NCBI GenBank assembly: GCA_030830285.1
Contig: JAURNF010000241.1
Span: forward strand, 1-9,356
Origin: Candidatus Kapaibacterium sp.
GTDB taxonomy: Bacteria > Bacteroidota > Ignavibacteria > Kapaibacteriales > Kapaibacteriaceae
Direction: 5' to 3'
DNA length: 9,356 bases
Notes under the pieces: generated by a model
Told to the model about the DNA's origin: nothing
Databases searched by the model: none
What the model saw: the letters and a program-made list of their open reading frames with translations, nothing else
Shown: positions 1-6,386 of the stretch, in pieces
Layout of the letters: every line of letters begins with the position of its first letter
Numbering within the stretch: position 1 is the first letter of the stretch
Translations under genes and position numbers: made by a program

Positions 1-42
1 GAGTCCGAGAGCGGCGACGGCTACAATCGCAAAGCGCTTCAT
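1..42 (-). CDS. N-terminus of an exported protein (partial)
   Basis: Only the first 14 codons are in the window; they read MKRFAIVAVAALGL. A short basic start followed by a hydrophobic stretch is the beginning of a signal peptide, for a secreted protein or lipoprotein. The cleavage site and mature protein lie beyond the left edge, so no function can be given. The start is supported by an AGGAG Shine-Dalgarno sequence (complement of 52-56) nine bases before the ATG. The gene lies downstream of tRNA-Ser on the same strand with no clear promoter of its own between them, so it may be read through from the tRNA promoter. Confidence 0.6.
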   Translation of the reverse strand, partial: MKRFAIVAVAALGL

Positions 43-56
43 GGGAGTGTTCTCCT

Positions 57-69
57 GCGGATGATCCGC
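57..69. repeat. short palindrome GCGGAT-g-ATCCGC
   Basis: Perfect 6-bp arms around a single central base lie immediately upstream of the AGGAG of the partial exported-protein gene. The single-base centre is too tight for a full hairpin, so in RNA only about 4 bp could pair. As DNA it could be a small operator. It may equally be chance. Confidence 0.25.
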
Positions 70-86
70 GATTAAGTTGTGAAGAG

Positions 87-168
87 CGGAGGGCGAGGGA
101 CTCGAACCCCCACAACCTTTCGGTCGGCTGTTTTCAAGACAGCTGCAATACCATTATGCGAGCCCTCC
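87..168 (-). tRNA. tRNA-Ser (anticodon UGA)
   Basis: Read on the minus strand this is a complete 82-nt type II tRNA. The 7-bp acceptor stem pairs GGAGGGC with GCCCTCC, followed by a G discriminator base. The D arm has GCA/TGC arms around TAATGGTAT. The anticodon stem GCTGT/ACAGC encloses the loop CTTGAAA, giving anticodon TGA. The 15-nt variable region forms a GACC-GAAA-GGTT arm, as expected for tRNA-Ser. The T arm has the TTCGAGT loop. The 3' CCA is not encoded, so it must be added after transcription. A good TTTG/TAnnTTTG promoter lies just upstream, so the gene appears to be transcribed independently of the kynurenine genes before it. Confidence 0.97.
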
Positions 169-183
169 GTGGGCGTTGGACGA

Positions 184-213
184 CAAATCTACGGAAGAGA
201 TTTGATCTACAAA
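184..213 (-). promoter_or_regulatory. promoter for tRNA-Ser, TTTG-N18-TAGATTTG
   Basis: On the minus strand TTTG (complement of 210-213) is followed after 18 bases by TAGATTTG (complement of 184-191). This matches the -33 TTTG and -7 TAnnTTTG elements known for the Bacteroidota primary sigma factor. The -7 box ends 15 bases before the mature tRNA 5' end, predicting a very short leader. The -7 box also forms one arm of an inverted repeat, CAAATCT (184-190) and AGATTTG (198-204) around 7 bases; whether that has a role is unknown. Confidence 0.6.
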
Positions 214-217
214 GCAC

Positions 218-1273
218 TCATTCCCGAACAGTGTCCAGATCGTCATAATGCGCGCGGCGTCGATAACGTTCCAGGTCGAGCTGTAAAAAGTCTGCAACCG
301 TTGTTGCAAACAGCTGCTGCTTGATCGATCCAGACAAGTCGGGCATCTCTTCGATGAACTTTCCGTGTTCAAGATCGCCAAGCGGGAACGGGTAATCTGT
401 GCCGTAGGCGATCTTCTCAGCGCCCATCAAAGCGATCAGATATCGCAGTGCGTCCGCGTTATGCGTAATTGAATCGACCCAGAACTTCGACACATACGTC
501 GATGGGTCAGCTACGTTATTCACGTTGCAGAGGTCAGGTCGCGCATGATATCCGTGGGAGACGCGACCGACTGTGAACGGGAACGAGCCACCTGCATGAG
601 AGAACATCACGCGGAGTGATGGGAAGGCGTCGAACACGCCGCCGAACACCATTGACGTAATTGATAGCGTCGTTTCAGCCGGCATGCCTACAAGCCACTG
701 CTGGAAGTAGCGCGATGTGCGATCGGCACCCATCATCTCCCAAGGATGCACAAAGATTGCAGCGCCCATCTTTTGCGCTGCTTCCCAGAACGGCCACAGC
801 GAGCGATCGTCGAGATTCATGCCGTTGATGTTGGTTCCGATCTCGACACCGGGCATGCCGAGCTCGTTAATGCAGCGATCCATCTCGCGGATCGCTCGAT
901 CCACGTCCTGCATTGGTAACGTACCTAGTCCGATAAACCGCTGTGGGTGATCGGCAACAACCCCGGCCAAATGATCATTCAAGAACCGACACCAGTCTTC
1001 CGTGTGTTCCGGCTTGGCCCAGTAGGAGAACAGGACGGGAACCGTGCACAGTACCATGACATCAACGTTATGCGCATCCATATCGCGAAGAATCGCGTTT
1101 GGATTCCAGCAGTTCTCGTCGATATCGCGGAAGAACAGACCATCATCGCGCATCATCCGCGCCTTGCCAGGCGTGTAATGGTCGAGCTCGATAAACCCTC
1201 CATACCCGTATCGGTCCTTCAGAGACGGCCACCGTTCTGGAAGGATATGGGCATGACAATCAATCTTGATCAT
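218..1273 (-). CDS. 2-amino-3-carboxymuconate-6-semialdehyde decarboxylase (ACMSD)
   Basis: The 351-residue amidohydrolase-superfamily enzyme decarboxylates ACMS, the product of the dioxygenase encoded just upstream, to 2-aminomuconate semialdehyde. This diverts the intermediate from quinolinate/NAD synthesis into catabolism. The zinc site and catalytic residues known for Pseudomonas ACMSD are all visible at matching spacing: H7 and H9 (DCHAHILP), H176 (FVHPWEMMG), H226 (FSHAGGS) and D293 (YGTDYPFP). The substrate-binding arginines R49 and R237 are also present. Length is close to the family's 330-340 residues, with a slightly longer C-terminal tail. I chose the ATG at 1273 over a longer in-frame upstream start because MIKIDCHAH is where the family begins. 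An AGG sits 7 bases before it, and the ATG overlaps the upstream stop as ATGA, indicating translational coupling. No obvious terminator follows. Confidence 0.93.
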   Translation of the reverse strand: MIKIDCHAHILPERWPSLKDRYGYGGFIELDHYTPGKARMMRDDGLFFRDIDENCWNPNAILRDMDAHNVDVMVLCTVPVLFSYWAKPEHTEDWCRFLNDHLAGVVADHPQRFIGLGTLPMQDVDRAIREMDRCINELGMPGVEIGTNINGMNLDDRSLWPFWEAAQKMGAAIFVHPWEMMGADRTSRYFQQWLVGMPAETTLSITSMVFGGVFDAFPSLRVMFSHAGGSFPFTVGRVSHGYHARPDLCNVNNVADPSTYVSKFWVDSITHNADALRYLIALMGAEKIAYGTDYPFPLGDLEHGKFIEEMPDLSGSIKQQLFATTVADFLQLDLERYRRRAHYDDLDTVRE

Positions 1274-1800
1274 GCAGAAACCTTTACTGGGGCTTGCATA
1301 ACTGTTCCGCACTTCGAGCACGTACAATGTTCGGCATTGCCGTAGAAACGCTCGAAGATTGGGGGGAGCTGACTGACGATGTTGGTAAGGGGCAAGAACT
1401 CTTCGTAGAGCTTATTGCCGCACGATTCACAGAACCACATAAATGCGTCGAGTTCATCCGGGACGTGCCGCTTGCGCTCAATCACCAGTCCGACCGTGTT
1501 TGCTGGACGCTGAGGGGAGTGTGGTGTGCGAGGGGGCAGGAGGAAAATCTCACCCTCCTTGATATGGATGTCGCGAGGCTGGCCGTCATCGATGATCTTT
1601 ACGGTGATGTCACCCTCGATCTGATAGAAGAACTCCTCGCCCTCGTTATAGTGGTAATCCTTGCGATTGTTCGGTCCACCCACCACCATAATGATGAACT
1701 CCGTGTTCTCGTACACCTGTGCATTTCCCACGGGAGGCTTGAGAAGGTGACGGTGCTCGTCGATCCAGGCATGGAGATTGAAGGCGCTTTGGATAGGCAT
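1270..1800 (-). CDS. nbaC: 3-hydroxyanthranilate 3,4-dioxygenase
   Basis: The 176-residue cupin dioxygenase opens the ring of 3-hydroxyanthranilate with O2 to give 2-amino-3-carboxymuconate semialdehyde. The Fe(II) ligands H50, E56 and H94 and the substrate-binding R46 and R98 sit one position before their counterparts in the characterised Cupriavidus enzyme, so the alignment is nearly gap-free. The C-terminal rubredoxin-like iron site of the bacterial form is complete: C124-x2-C127 and C161-x2-C164. The gene is first in a two-gene minus-strand unit and overlaps ACMSD by four bases (ATGA). No strong Shine-Dalgarno is visible before the chosen ATG. A TACTTTTG -7 box at 1843-1850 would give a leader of about 35 bases. 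Kynureninase and kynurenine monooxygenase are not in the window. The symbol nbaC follows bacterial usage; haaO is an equally used name. Confidence 0.95.
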   Translation of the reverse strand: MPIQSAFNLHAWIDEHRHLLKPPVGNAQVYENTEFIIMVVGGPNNRKDYHYNEGEEFFYQIEGDITVKIIDDGQPRDIHIKEGEIFLLPPRTPHSPQRPANTVGLVIERKRHVPDELDAFMWFCESCGNKLYEEFLPLTNIVSQLPPIFERFYGNAEHCTCSKCGTVMQAPVKVSA

Positions 1801-1842
1801 GCGAAGCTCACTCAGACAATTGGGGTGGTAGATTCGTAGTCA

Positions 1843-1850
1843 CAAAAGTA
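1843..1850 (-). promoter_or_regulatory. -7 box TACTTTTG for the dioxygenase-ACMSD unit
   Basis: The minus strand reads TACTTTTG, a full match to TAnnTTTG, 42 bases before the dioxygenase start codon. The same eight bases followed by T recur before ftsQ and before the agmatinase gene. No convincing TTTG or TTG -33 element was found at the expected distance, so the call rests on the -7 box and its position in a 76-bp divergent intergenic region. Confidence 0.45.
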
Positions 1851-1876
1851 CACACGAACCCTAGGAAGCATTACGC

Positions 1877-2668
1877 ATGGATCTCTCACTGATTGGACGA
1901 CGCGCACTTGTATGCGGTGGATCGCAAGGAATCGGCAAGGCGATTGCACAGGAACTCGCAGCCAACGGCGCATCCATTACTGTCCTGGCTCGCACACAGA
2001 CTGCGCTCGACGCCGTCGTCGGCCTCCTTCCAACCAATGCTGGCCAGACCCACAGTTCCATCGCTGTTGACATGAGCGATGAAGTAGCACTTATCACCGC
2101 TGTGCAAAACGCTGTGGAAAGTGGTGGCGCTTTCCACATTCTTGTGAATAACACAGCAGGACCAGCAGGTAGTCCACTTGTGGAAAGTCCTGTGGAAAGC
2201 CTACGTAATGCCTTTGAACAACACATTCTTACAGCTCATCAGCTGACCAAGATTCTGGTTCCTGGAATGACGGCCTGTGGATACGGTCGCATTGTCAACA
2301 TCGTATCCACATCTGTGAAGATCCCTATCGACGGACTTGGCGTGAGCAACACAATCCGGGGCGCTATGGCCAGCTGGTCGAAGACCATGGCCAACGAGCT
2401 CGCACCACGAGGGATCACGGTCAACAACGTTCTGCCAGGTGCCACAGAGACCGACCGACTGCAGGCAATCATCGAGCGCAGCGCCCGAATCAAAGGCCAA
2501 TCGGAAGATCAGGTCCGTGCCCACATGGTGGCAGAAATTCCCGTTGGACGCTTCGCGCAACCCGCTGAAATCGCCAATGCCGTAGGGTTCCTCGCCTCAC
2601 CTTCTGCCTCGTACATCACAGGCACAAGCATCATTGTCGATGGCGGTCGGACCCGTTCGTTGACCTAA
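1877..2668 (+). CDS. atypical SDR-family oxidoreductase-like protein
   Basis: The 263-residue protein has the classical short-chain dehydrogenase fold. The dinucleotide-binding loop GGSQGIG is at 14-20, NNTAG (NNAG-like) at 91-95, strand RIVNIVS at 138-144, and the C-terminal YITGTSIIVDGG at 246-257. The catalytic serine S144 is in place, but the Tyr expected 13 residues later is S157 and the Lys four further on is R161 (GVSNTIRGAM). This degenerate site resembles the 'BKR-like' SDR subgroup that lacks a proper tetrad, so ordinary ketoreductase chemistry cannot be assumed. AGGAAG at 1863-1868 precedes the ATG by eight bases. It is divergent from the two kynurenine genes with 76 bp between, suggesting a shared control region and possibly a role in the same pathway. 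That role is inference. Generic labels such as FabG-like would overstate the evidence. Confidence 0.85.
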   Translation: MDLSLIGRRALVCGGSQGIGKAIAQELAANGASITVLARTQTALDAVVGLLPTNAGQTHSSIAVDMSDEVALITAVQNAVESGGAFHILVNNTAGPAGSPLVESPVESLRNAFEQHILTAHQLTKILVPGMTACGYGRIVNIVSTSVKIPIDGLGVSNTIRGAMASWSKTMANELAPRGITVNNVLPGATETDRLQAIIERSARIKGQSEDQVRAHMVAEIPVGRFAQPAEIANAVGFLASPSASYITGTSIIVDGGRTRSLT

Positions 2669-2709
2669 GAGCCCCAACCTTTCCACTTCATGTGGATAAC
2701 CTGTCAACA

Positions 2710-2732
2710 AACCCATGCATTTTCTATGGGTT
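2710..2732. repeat. inverted repeat AACCCAT / ATGGGTT
   Basis: A perfect 7-bp stem (2710-2716 with 2726-2732) surrounds a 9-base loop, 41 bp after the stop of the SDR gene. It could act as a weak terminator for that gene, but no T-tract follows. It lies just upstream of the candidate ftsQ promoter. Confidence 0.3.
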
Positions 2733-2737
2733 AGGTA

Positions 2738-2768
2738 TTGCTATTTGCTATCCCATCAACTACTTTTG
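2738..2768 (+). promoter_or_regulatory. candidate promoter of ftsQAZ, TTG-N20-TACTTTTG
   Basis: TTG at 2738-2740 is followed after 20 bases by TACTTTTG at 2761-2768, a full TAnnTTTG -7 box. Spacing fits the Bacteroidota promoter model. A start site shortly after 2768 would give a leader of about 135 bases to the ftsQ GTG. That leader contains three DnaA-box sequences and the long inverted repeat, so the transcript could carry a strong hairpin next to the ftsQ ribosome binding site. Confidence 0.45.
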
Positions 2769-2866
2769 TGGAGGTCGTAACTCCTTATCCAATCAAGGGT
2801 ATCGAGAGTTTCCGAGGGACAAAACACCCGGTAAAACGGCCAAAGCATAGGGAAGTTAACCACATG

Positions 2867-2894
2867 TGTGAATAACCTTGCGAGGTTATCCACA
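2867..2894. repeat. inverted repeat formed by two DnaA boxes at the ftsQ ribosome binding site
   Basis: The arms TGTGAATAACCT (2867-2878) and AGGTTATCCACA (2883-2894) are complementary at 11 of 12 positions and are separated by TGCG. The outer nine bases of each arm are an exact DnaA box, in opposite orientations. Symmetry continues three bases beyond the box in each arm, so it is more than two independent boxes. The right arm ends three bases before the GGAG that serves the ftsQ GTG start. It can act as a DNA operator or, if transcribed, as an RNA stem-loop beside the ribosome binding site. Confidence 0.7.
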
Positions 2895-2908
2895 TCCGGA
2901 GCAAGAAC

Positions 2909-3700
2909 GTGGCGCGTAAGAATCGGGAAGCATCGGTGCAGCGAGGCGGCCGTAGGTCGTCTGGGCTTGTCATCGCCATGCTGGCGCTCGTTTTCCTTGG
3001 CTTCATGTCGACGCAGTGGTACGACCGCCAGCACATCGATAACGTAGAAATCGAGGGCGCGTCGGGATTAAGCAAGGCCTCTGTGCTCAGCGTTGTTGAC
3101 ACGCTCACATCCAAATCACATCGCTCCATCGTACTCGCAGACGTCCGACTCGCGCTTGAGTCGCTCCCGTACGTTCGCAGCGCATCGGTGTACTTCAGCG
3201 GTGTACGCGAGCTTACAGTTGAAATCGATGAACGTATTCCGGTGGCGCACGTTGTGCACGCCGATGGTTCGTTGCGGTACGTCGATGCAGCTGGTTCGGT
3301 ACTGCCGCAGGTTACGCAGCGTGCGTCGCACAACGTTCCAGTATTGCAGTCGACCGATGGCACGAGTTTGTCAGCGTCGGATGTGCAACGCGTGGTATCG
3401 CTTCTCGTGACTGGATCGCGAATGCTTGATCCAGTTCTCTATCAGTCGATCTCTGAAGTTCGATTTGATCGTCGACGTGGAACAGTAGAGATTGTTACCG
3501 ACGATACACGTTGGCGTCTTGGCGAGATGGATGCAGACCGCGCACGCGGTGCATTTGCCGACATGAACGTCTTCTGGAACGAGACGTCGCAGCGAATCAA
3601 CATGGCAACGATTTCAGAAGTCGATCTGCGTTGGAAGAACCAGATCGTTCTGCGCTATCATCAGGTTGAACGCGTTGGCACGGAGGGAGCAGCAGTATGA
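2909..3700 (+). CDS. ftsQ: cell division protein FtsQ
   Basis: The 263-residue bitopic division protein links early FtsZ/FtsA assembly to the late FtsL/FtsB divisome in other bacteria. The layout is typical: a short basic cytoplasmic tail (RKNREASVQRGGRR), one membrane segment at about 19-36, a POTRA domain at about 43-109 beginning IDNVEIEG, and a beta domain to the C-terminus. Start: GTG at 2909, supported by GGAG at 2898-2901 with seven bases spacing; no better ATG lies before the membrane segment. It is the first gene of ftsQ-ftsA-ftsZ, and its stop overlaps the ftsA start as ATGA. In many bacteria murC or ddl precedes ftsQ; here an unrelated SDR gene does. FtsQ diverges fast, so the call leans on topology, the POTRA start and the ftsA neighbour. 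Confidence 0.9.
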   Translation: MARKNREASVQRGGRRSSGLVIAMLALVFLGFMSTQWYDRQHIDNVEIEGASGLSKASVLSVVDTLTSKSHRSIVLADVRLALESLPYVRSASVYFSGVRELTVEIDERIPVAHVVHADGSLRYVDAAGSVLPQVTQRASHNVPVLQSTDGTSLSASDVQRVVSLLVTGSRMLDPVLYQSISEVRFDRRRGTVEIVTDDTRWRLGEMDADRARGAFADMNVFWNETSQRINMATISEVDLRWKNQIVLRYHQVERVGTEGAAV

Positions 3701-4998
3701 GTACTCCTGAAATCCACATAGGCCTTGACATTGGCACCACGAAGGTGTGTGCTGTTGTGACGTCGTTTGATCCAACGAAGAACAGAGTTGAAGTTCTCGG
3801 CACAGGCACTGCAGAGTGTGATGGACTCAAGCGTGGTGTTGTCACCAACATCACGAAGACTGCTGATGCTATTCGTTCGGCGATTGAGCGAGCGGAACAG
3901 CAAAGTGGATATGAGATTCGTCGAGTTGTGATTGGTGTAAGCGGCGAGCACATCGCCACATTCACAACGCGTGGCATTGTCACGACACGTACATCCGAGA
4001 TTTCGGCAGAGGACGTTCGTCGTTTGCACGAGGAACTACGTCAGGTGCACGTCACAGCTGATCGCCGCATTCTTCATGTGATTCCGCAAGACTACATCAT
4101 TGACGGACAGGATGGAATTTCTGATCCGCTTGGCATGAGTGGACGCCGTCTTGAGGCGAACGCGCTGGTGATCACTGCGTCTGCGTCAGCAGTTGAGAAT
4201 GTCTACAAGTGTGCTGAGCGTGCCGGACTTCATGTCGATGCTGTGGTGCTGCAGTCGATTGCAAGTGCAATGGCTGTGCTGGATGAAGCAGAGCGTGACG
4301 TTGGTGTAGCCCTGGTTGACATCGGTGGGGGTACGACTGACATTGCGATGTACAAGGACAATGTGCTGCGTGCAGTAAGTGTGATTGGTCTGGCAGGTCA
4401 GCGTGTGACGGATGATATCGTGACCGTGCTTGGCATTCGTAGCAACGACGCAGAAGAGATCAAGATCGAACATGGCCATGCGATCAGTGAGAGCATCCTA
4501 CGCGATGAGCACTTCCAAGTTCCGGGTGTCGGCGGACGTCGTCCAACGGAGTTGTCGAAGTCGATTCTGTGTCAGGTCATCGAGCCACGCATGGAAGAGA
4601 TCTTCGAATTCGTGATGCAGCGCATCCACGACTCGGGTCTGTCGCATCAATTGGCGGCAGGTATTGTGATTACCGGAGGCGGAGCAGATCTCCGTGGGTG
4701 TGACATGCTCGCGCAGCGCACCTTCCGTTTGCCAGTCAACAAGGGTCTACCACGTGGCTTCAGTCACGATGGACTCGCTCGCGAGGTTACAACGCCAGCT
4801 CACGCAACAGCAGTTGGCTTGGCGATGTACAGCATCGAGCATGAAGATGAATTTCAAGAGGTACACAGCGACCAACCAGTTGCTCGTGTGCCAAAACAGC
4901 AACAACAACCGACAGCAGCTACCAATCAACAGCCTGAAGAAGCGCCGCGTAAGCGCGGTCTCCTTCAGGGTGTAAAAGATTGGTTCGAAAACTTGTAA
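3697..4998 (+). CDS. ftsA: cell division protein FtsA
   Basis: The 433-residue actin-like ATPase tethers FtsZ filaments to the membrane and recruits later division proteins. The actin-fold motifs are clear: phosphate-1 GLDIGTTKV at 9-17, the 1C subdomain beginning near SGEHI at 82, phosphate-2 LVDIGGGTTDIAMY at 206-219, and the adenosine motif ITGGGADLRG at 325-334. A Gln/Pro-rich linker (about 385-415) leads to the C-terminal amphipathic membrane-targeting helix with basic PRKRG and WFENL. The start overlaps the ftsQ stop by four bases, with a strong GGAGGG at 3682-3687. The coding strand is rich in G and T, most clearly in the middle of the gene. FtsZ follows after 42 bp. Confidence 0.98.
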   Translation: MSTPEIHIGLDIGTTKVCAVVTSFDPTKNRVEVLGTGTAECDGLKRGVVTNITKTADAIRSAIERAEQQSGYEIRRVVIGVSGEHIATFTTRGIVTTRTSEISAEDVRRLHEELRQVHVTADRRILHVIPQDYIIDGQDGISDPLGMSGRRLEANALVITASASAVENVYKCAERAGLHVDAVVLQSIASAMAVLDEAERDVGVALVDIGGGTTDIAMYKDNVLRAVSVIGLAGQRVTDDIVTVLGIRSNDAEEIKIEHGHAISESILRDEHFQVPGVGGRRPTELSKSILCQVIEPRMEEIFEFVMQRIHDSGLSHQLAAGIVITGGGADLRGCDMLAQRTFRLPVNKGLPRGFSHDGLAREVTTPAHATAVGLAMYSIEHEDEFQEVHSDQPVARVPKQQQQPTAATNQQPEEAPRKRGLLQGVKDWFENL

Positions 4999-5040
4999 CT
5001 CAATGTATTTACACACCATGACCACATTCCGGGGGGAATA

Positions 5041-6372
5041 ATGGCCATCGAGTTGGACACAACTGGATTTACGACCGACGCGCGGATTCGCGTAGTAGGC
5101 GTAGGCGGCGGCGGCGGGAACGCAGTGCGAACAATGATCGCGCGCGGACTCGACGGCGTGGAGTTCATTGCAGCGAACACCGACCGCCAGGCATTGTTGA
5201 ATAACCCAGCTGGCATCAAGCTTCAGTTGGGCAAGGACGTCACACGCGGACTCGGCGCAGGCGCTGATCCGACGCGCGGACGTGCCGCTGTCGAGGAGAG
5301 CATCGATGAAGTCTACGATGCACTCCAGGGTAGCGACATGATCTTTGTGACTGCGGGAATGGGCGGCGGTACGGGAACTGGAGCAGCACCAGTGATCGCA
5401 CGCGTTGGCCGCGAAATTGGAGCGCTTGTCGTCGGTATCGTCACAAAGCCATTTGCCTACGAATCAAAGCGTCGTGCAAATGTTGCTGAGAACGGCATCA
5501 AGGACTTGCGTGAACATGTTGACGCACTGATTGTGATTCCTAATCAGCGCATTCTTACGGTTGTCGATAAGAACGTGACGTTCGCCAATGCACTGGCGAT
5601 GGTTGACACGGTGCTCTACAATGCAACGAAGGGTATCGCCGATATCATTTCAGGTGTTGGCTATGTCAACGTCGACTTTGCCGACGTACGCACCGTGATG
5701 AGCGGTATGGGCGATGCGCTCATGGGTATCGGTACTGCGTCAGGTGAACATCGTGCAATCGAAGCAGCACAGAATGCGTTGAACTCACCGATCCTCGAGG
5801 GCATGTCGATCTATGGTGCACAAGGCTTGCTTGTGAACATCACGGGTGGACAGAGCATGACGATGTTCGAAGTGAGCGAAGCTGTGTCAGCTATTGAGAA
5901 GGCAGCAGGCGATGAAGTGAATCTGATTCACGGTGTCGTTGTTGACGAATCGATGGATGATGAGATATCGATCACGGTTGTTGCAACCGGCTTCCGTCGT
6001 CAAGAAGAAAAGAAGGTCATTCCAGTCTCTGCACCACTTGCATCGACACCGGTGATCGAGATCGTTCGTCCTACGCCGGAGCCAGAAGCAGAACTCACGA
6101 TGGGCACTACGCCAGCACCAGCACCGATTGCACAGCCAAGTTCTGATGTTGACGTGCATGATGTAAACGTACCAGCATATCTGCGCCGTCAGCGCGATCA
6201 AGAGCGCTCGCAAGCAGGTATGCCACGTCAGGAACCACCAGCAACGGGTAGCGTTCCGATCACGCCACAGTCGATGTCGTCAGATGCAGATGCAAACTTC
6301 TCGCAGAAGGTTCGCAAGGCGGCATCAGCGGGAGGAAATCAGCCTGCATTCCTCCGAAAGATCATGGACTAA
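5041..6372 (+). CDS. ftsZ: cell division protein FtsZ
   Basis: The 443-residue tubulin-like GTPase polymerises into the division ring at midcell. The N-terminal nucleotide loop GVGGGGGNAV (20-29), the tubulin signature GGGTGTG at 108-114 and the T7 catalytic loop NVDFAD (N210, D212, D215) are intact. The globular domain ends near residue 320. A disordered Pro/Ala/Gln-rich linker then leads to the C-terminal peptide QPAFLRKIMD (434-443), the site that contacts FtsA. A second peptide of the same type, NVPAYLRRQ, lies inside the linker at 376-384. Start: ATG at 5041 after the run GGGGGG at 5031-5036. An intrinsic terminator begins 29 bp beyond the stop. The length exceeds that of E. coli FtsZ (383 residues), mostly through the linker. 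Confidence 0.99.
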   Translation: MAIELDTTGFTTDARIRVVGVGGGGGNAVRTMIARGLDGVEFIAANTDRQALLNNPAGIKLQLGKDVTRGLGAGADPTRGRAAVEESIDEVYDALQGSDMIFVTAGMGGGTGTGAAPVIARVGREIGALVVGIVTKPFAYESKRRANVAENGIKDLREHVDALIVIPNQRILTVVDKNVTFANALAMVDTVLYNATKGIADIISGVGYVNVDFADVRTVMSGMGDALMGIGTASGEHRAIEAAQNALNSPILEGMSIYGAQGLLVNITGGQSMTMFEVSEAVSAIEKAAGDEVNLIHGVVVDESMDDEISITVVATGFRRQEEKKVIPVSAPLASTPVIEIVRPTPEPEAELTMGTTPAPAPIAQPSSDVDVHDVNVPAYLRRQRDQERSQAGMPRQEPPATGSVPITPQSMSSDADANFSQKVRKAASAGGNQPAFLRKIMD

Positions 6373-6386
6373 TCGTCCGTCTGAGG

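Larger units (their letters stand above)
2691..2894. promoter_or_regulatory. DnaA-box cluster upstream of ftsQ
   Basis: Within the 240-bp gap before ftsQ are three exact matches to TTATNCACA: TGTGGATAA at 2691-2699 (minus orientation), TGTGAATAA at 2867-2875 (minus) and TTATCCACA at 2886-2894 (plus). A one-mismatch copy, TTAACCACA, lies at 2856-2864 (plus). In random sequence of this length, far less than one exact match would be expected. The three right-hand boxes alternate in orientation and are spaced 11 and 19 bp start to start. TTATCCACA is the standard bacterial DnaA-binding site. The array could regulate ftsQAZ or belong to a replication origin; the sequence alone does not decide. Confidence 0.7.

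Noticed and set aside
516..524. TTATTCACG, a one-mismatch DnaA box inside the ACMSD gene
   Set aside because: A single imperfect match in coding sequence is expected by chance.
1829..1836. TAGATTCG as a -7 box for the SDR gene
   Set aside because: It has one mismatch to TAnnTTTG and no -33 element at a usable distance, so it is too weak to annotate.
1294..1839. 181-codon open frame on the plus strand opposite the dioxygenase gene
   Set aside because: It is antisense to a clearly conserved enzyme, has no recognisable motifs, and is explained by codon bias of the real gene.
2768..2875. GTG-started 35-codon frame in the ftsQ leader, a possible leader peptide
   Set aside because: Its start lies inside the predicted -7 box, no ribosome binding site precedes it, and the residues show no regulatory codon run.
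2785..3363. 192-codon minus-strand open frame across the ftsQ leader and 5' half
   Set aside because: The protein is Ser/Thr/Arg-rich low complexity without domains and lies opposite ftsQ; it is a shadow frame.
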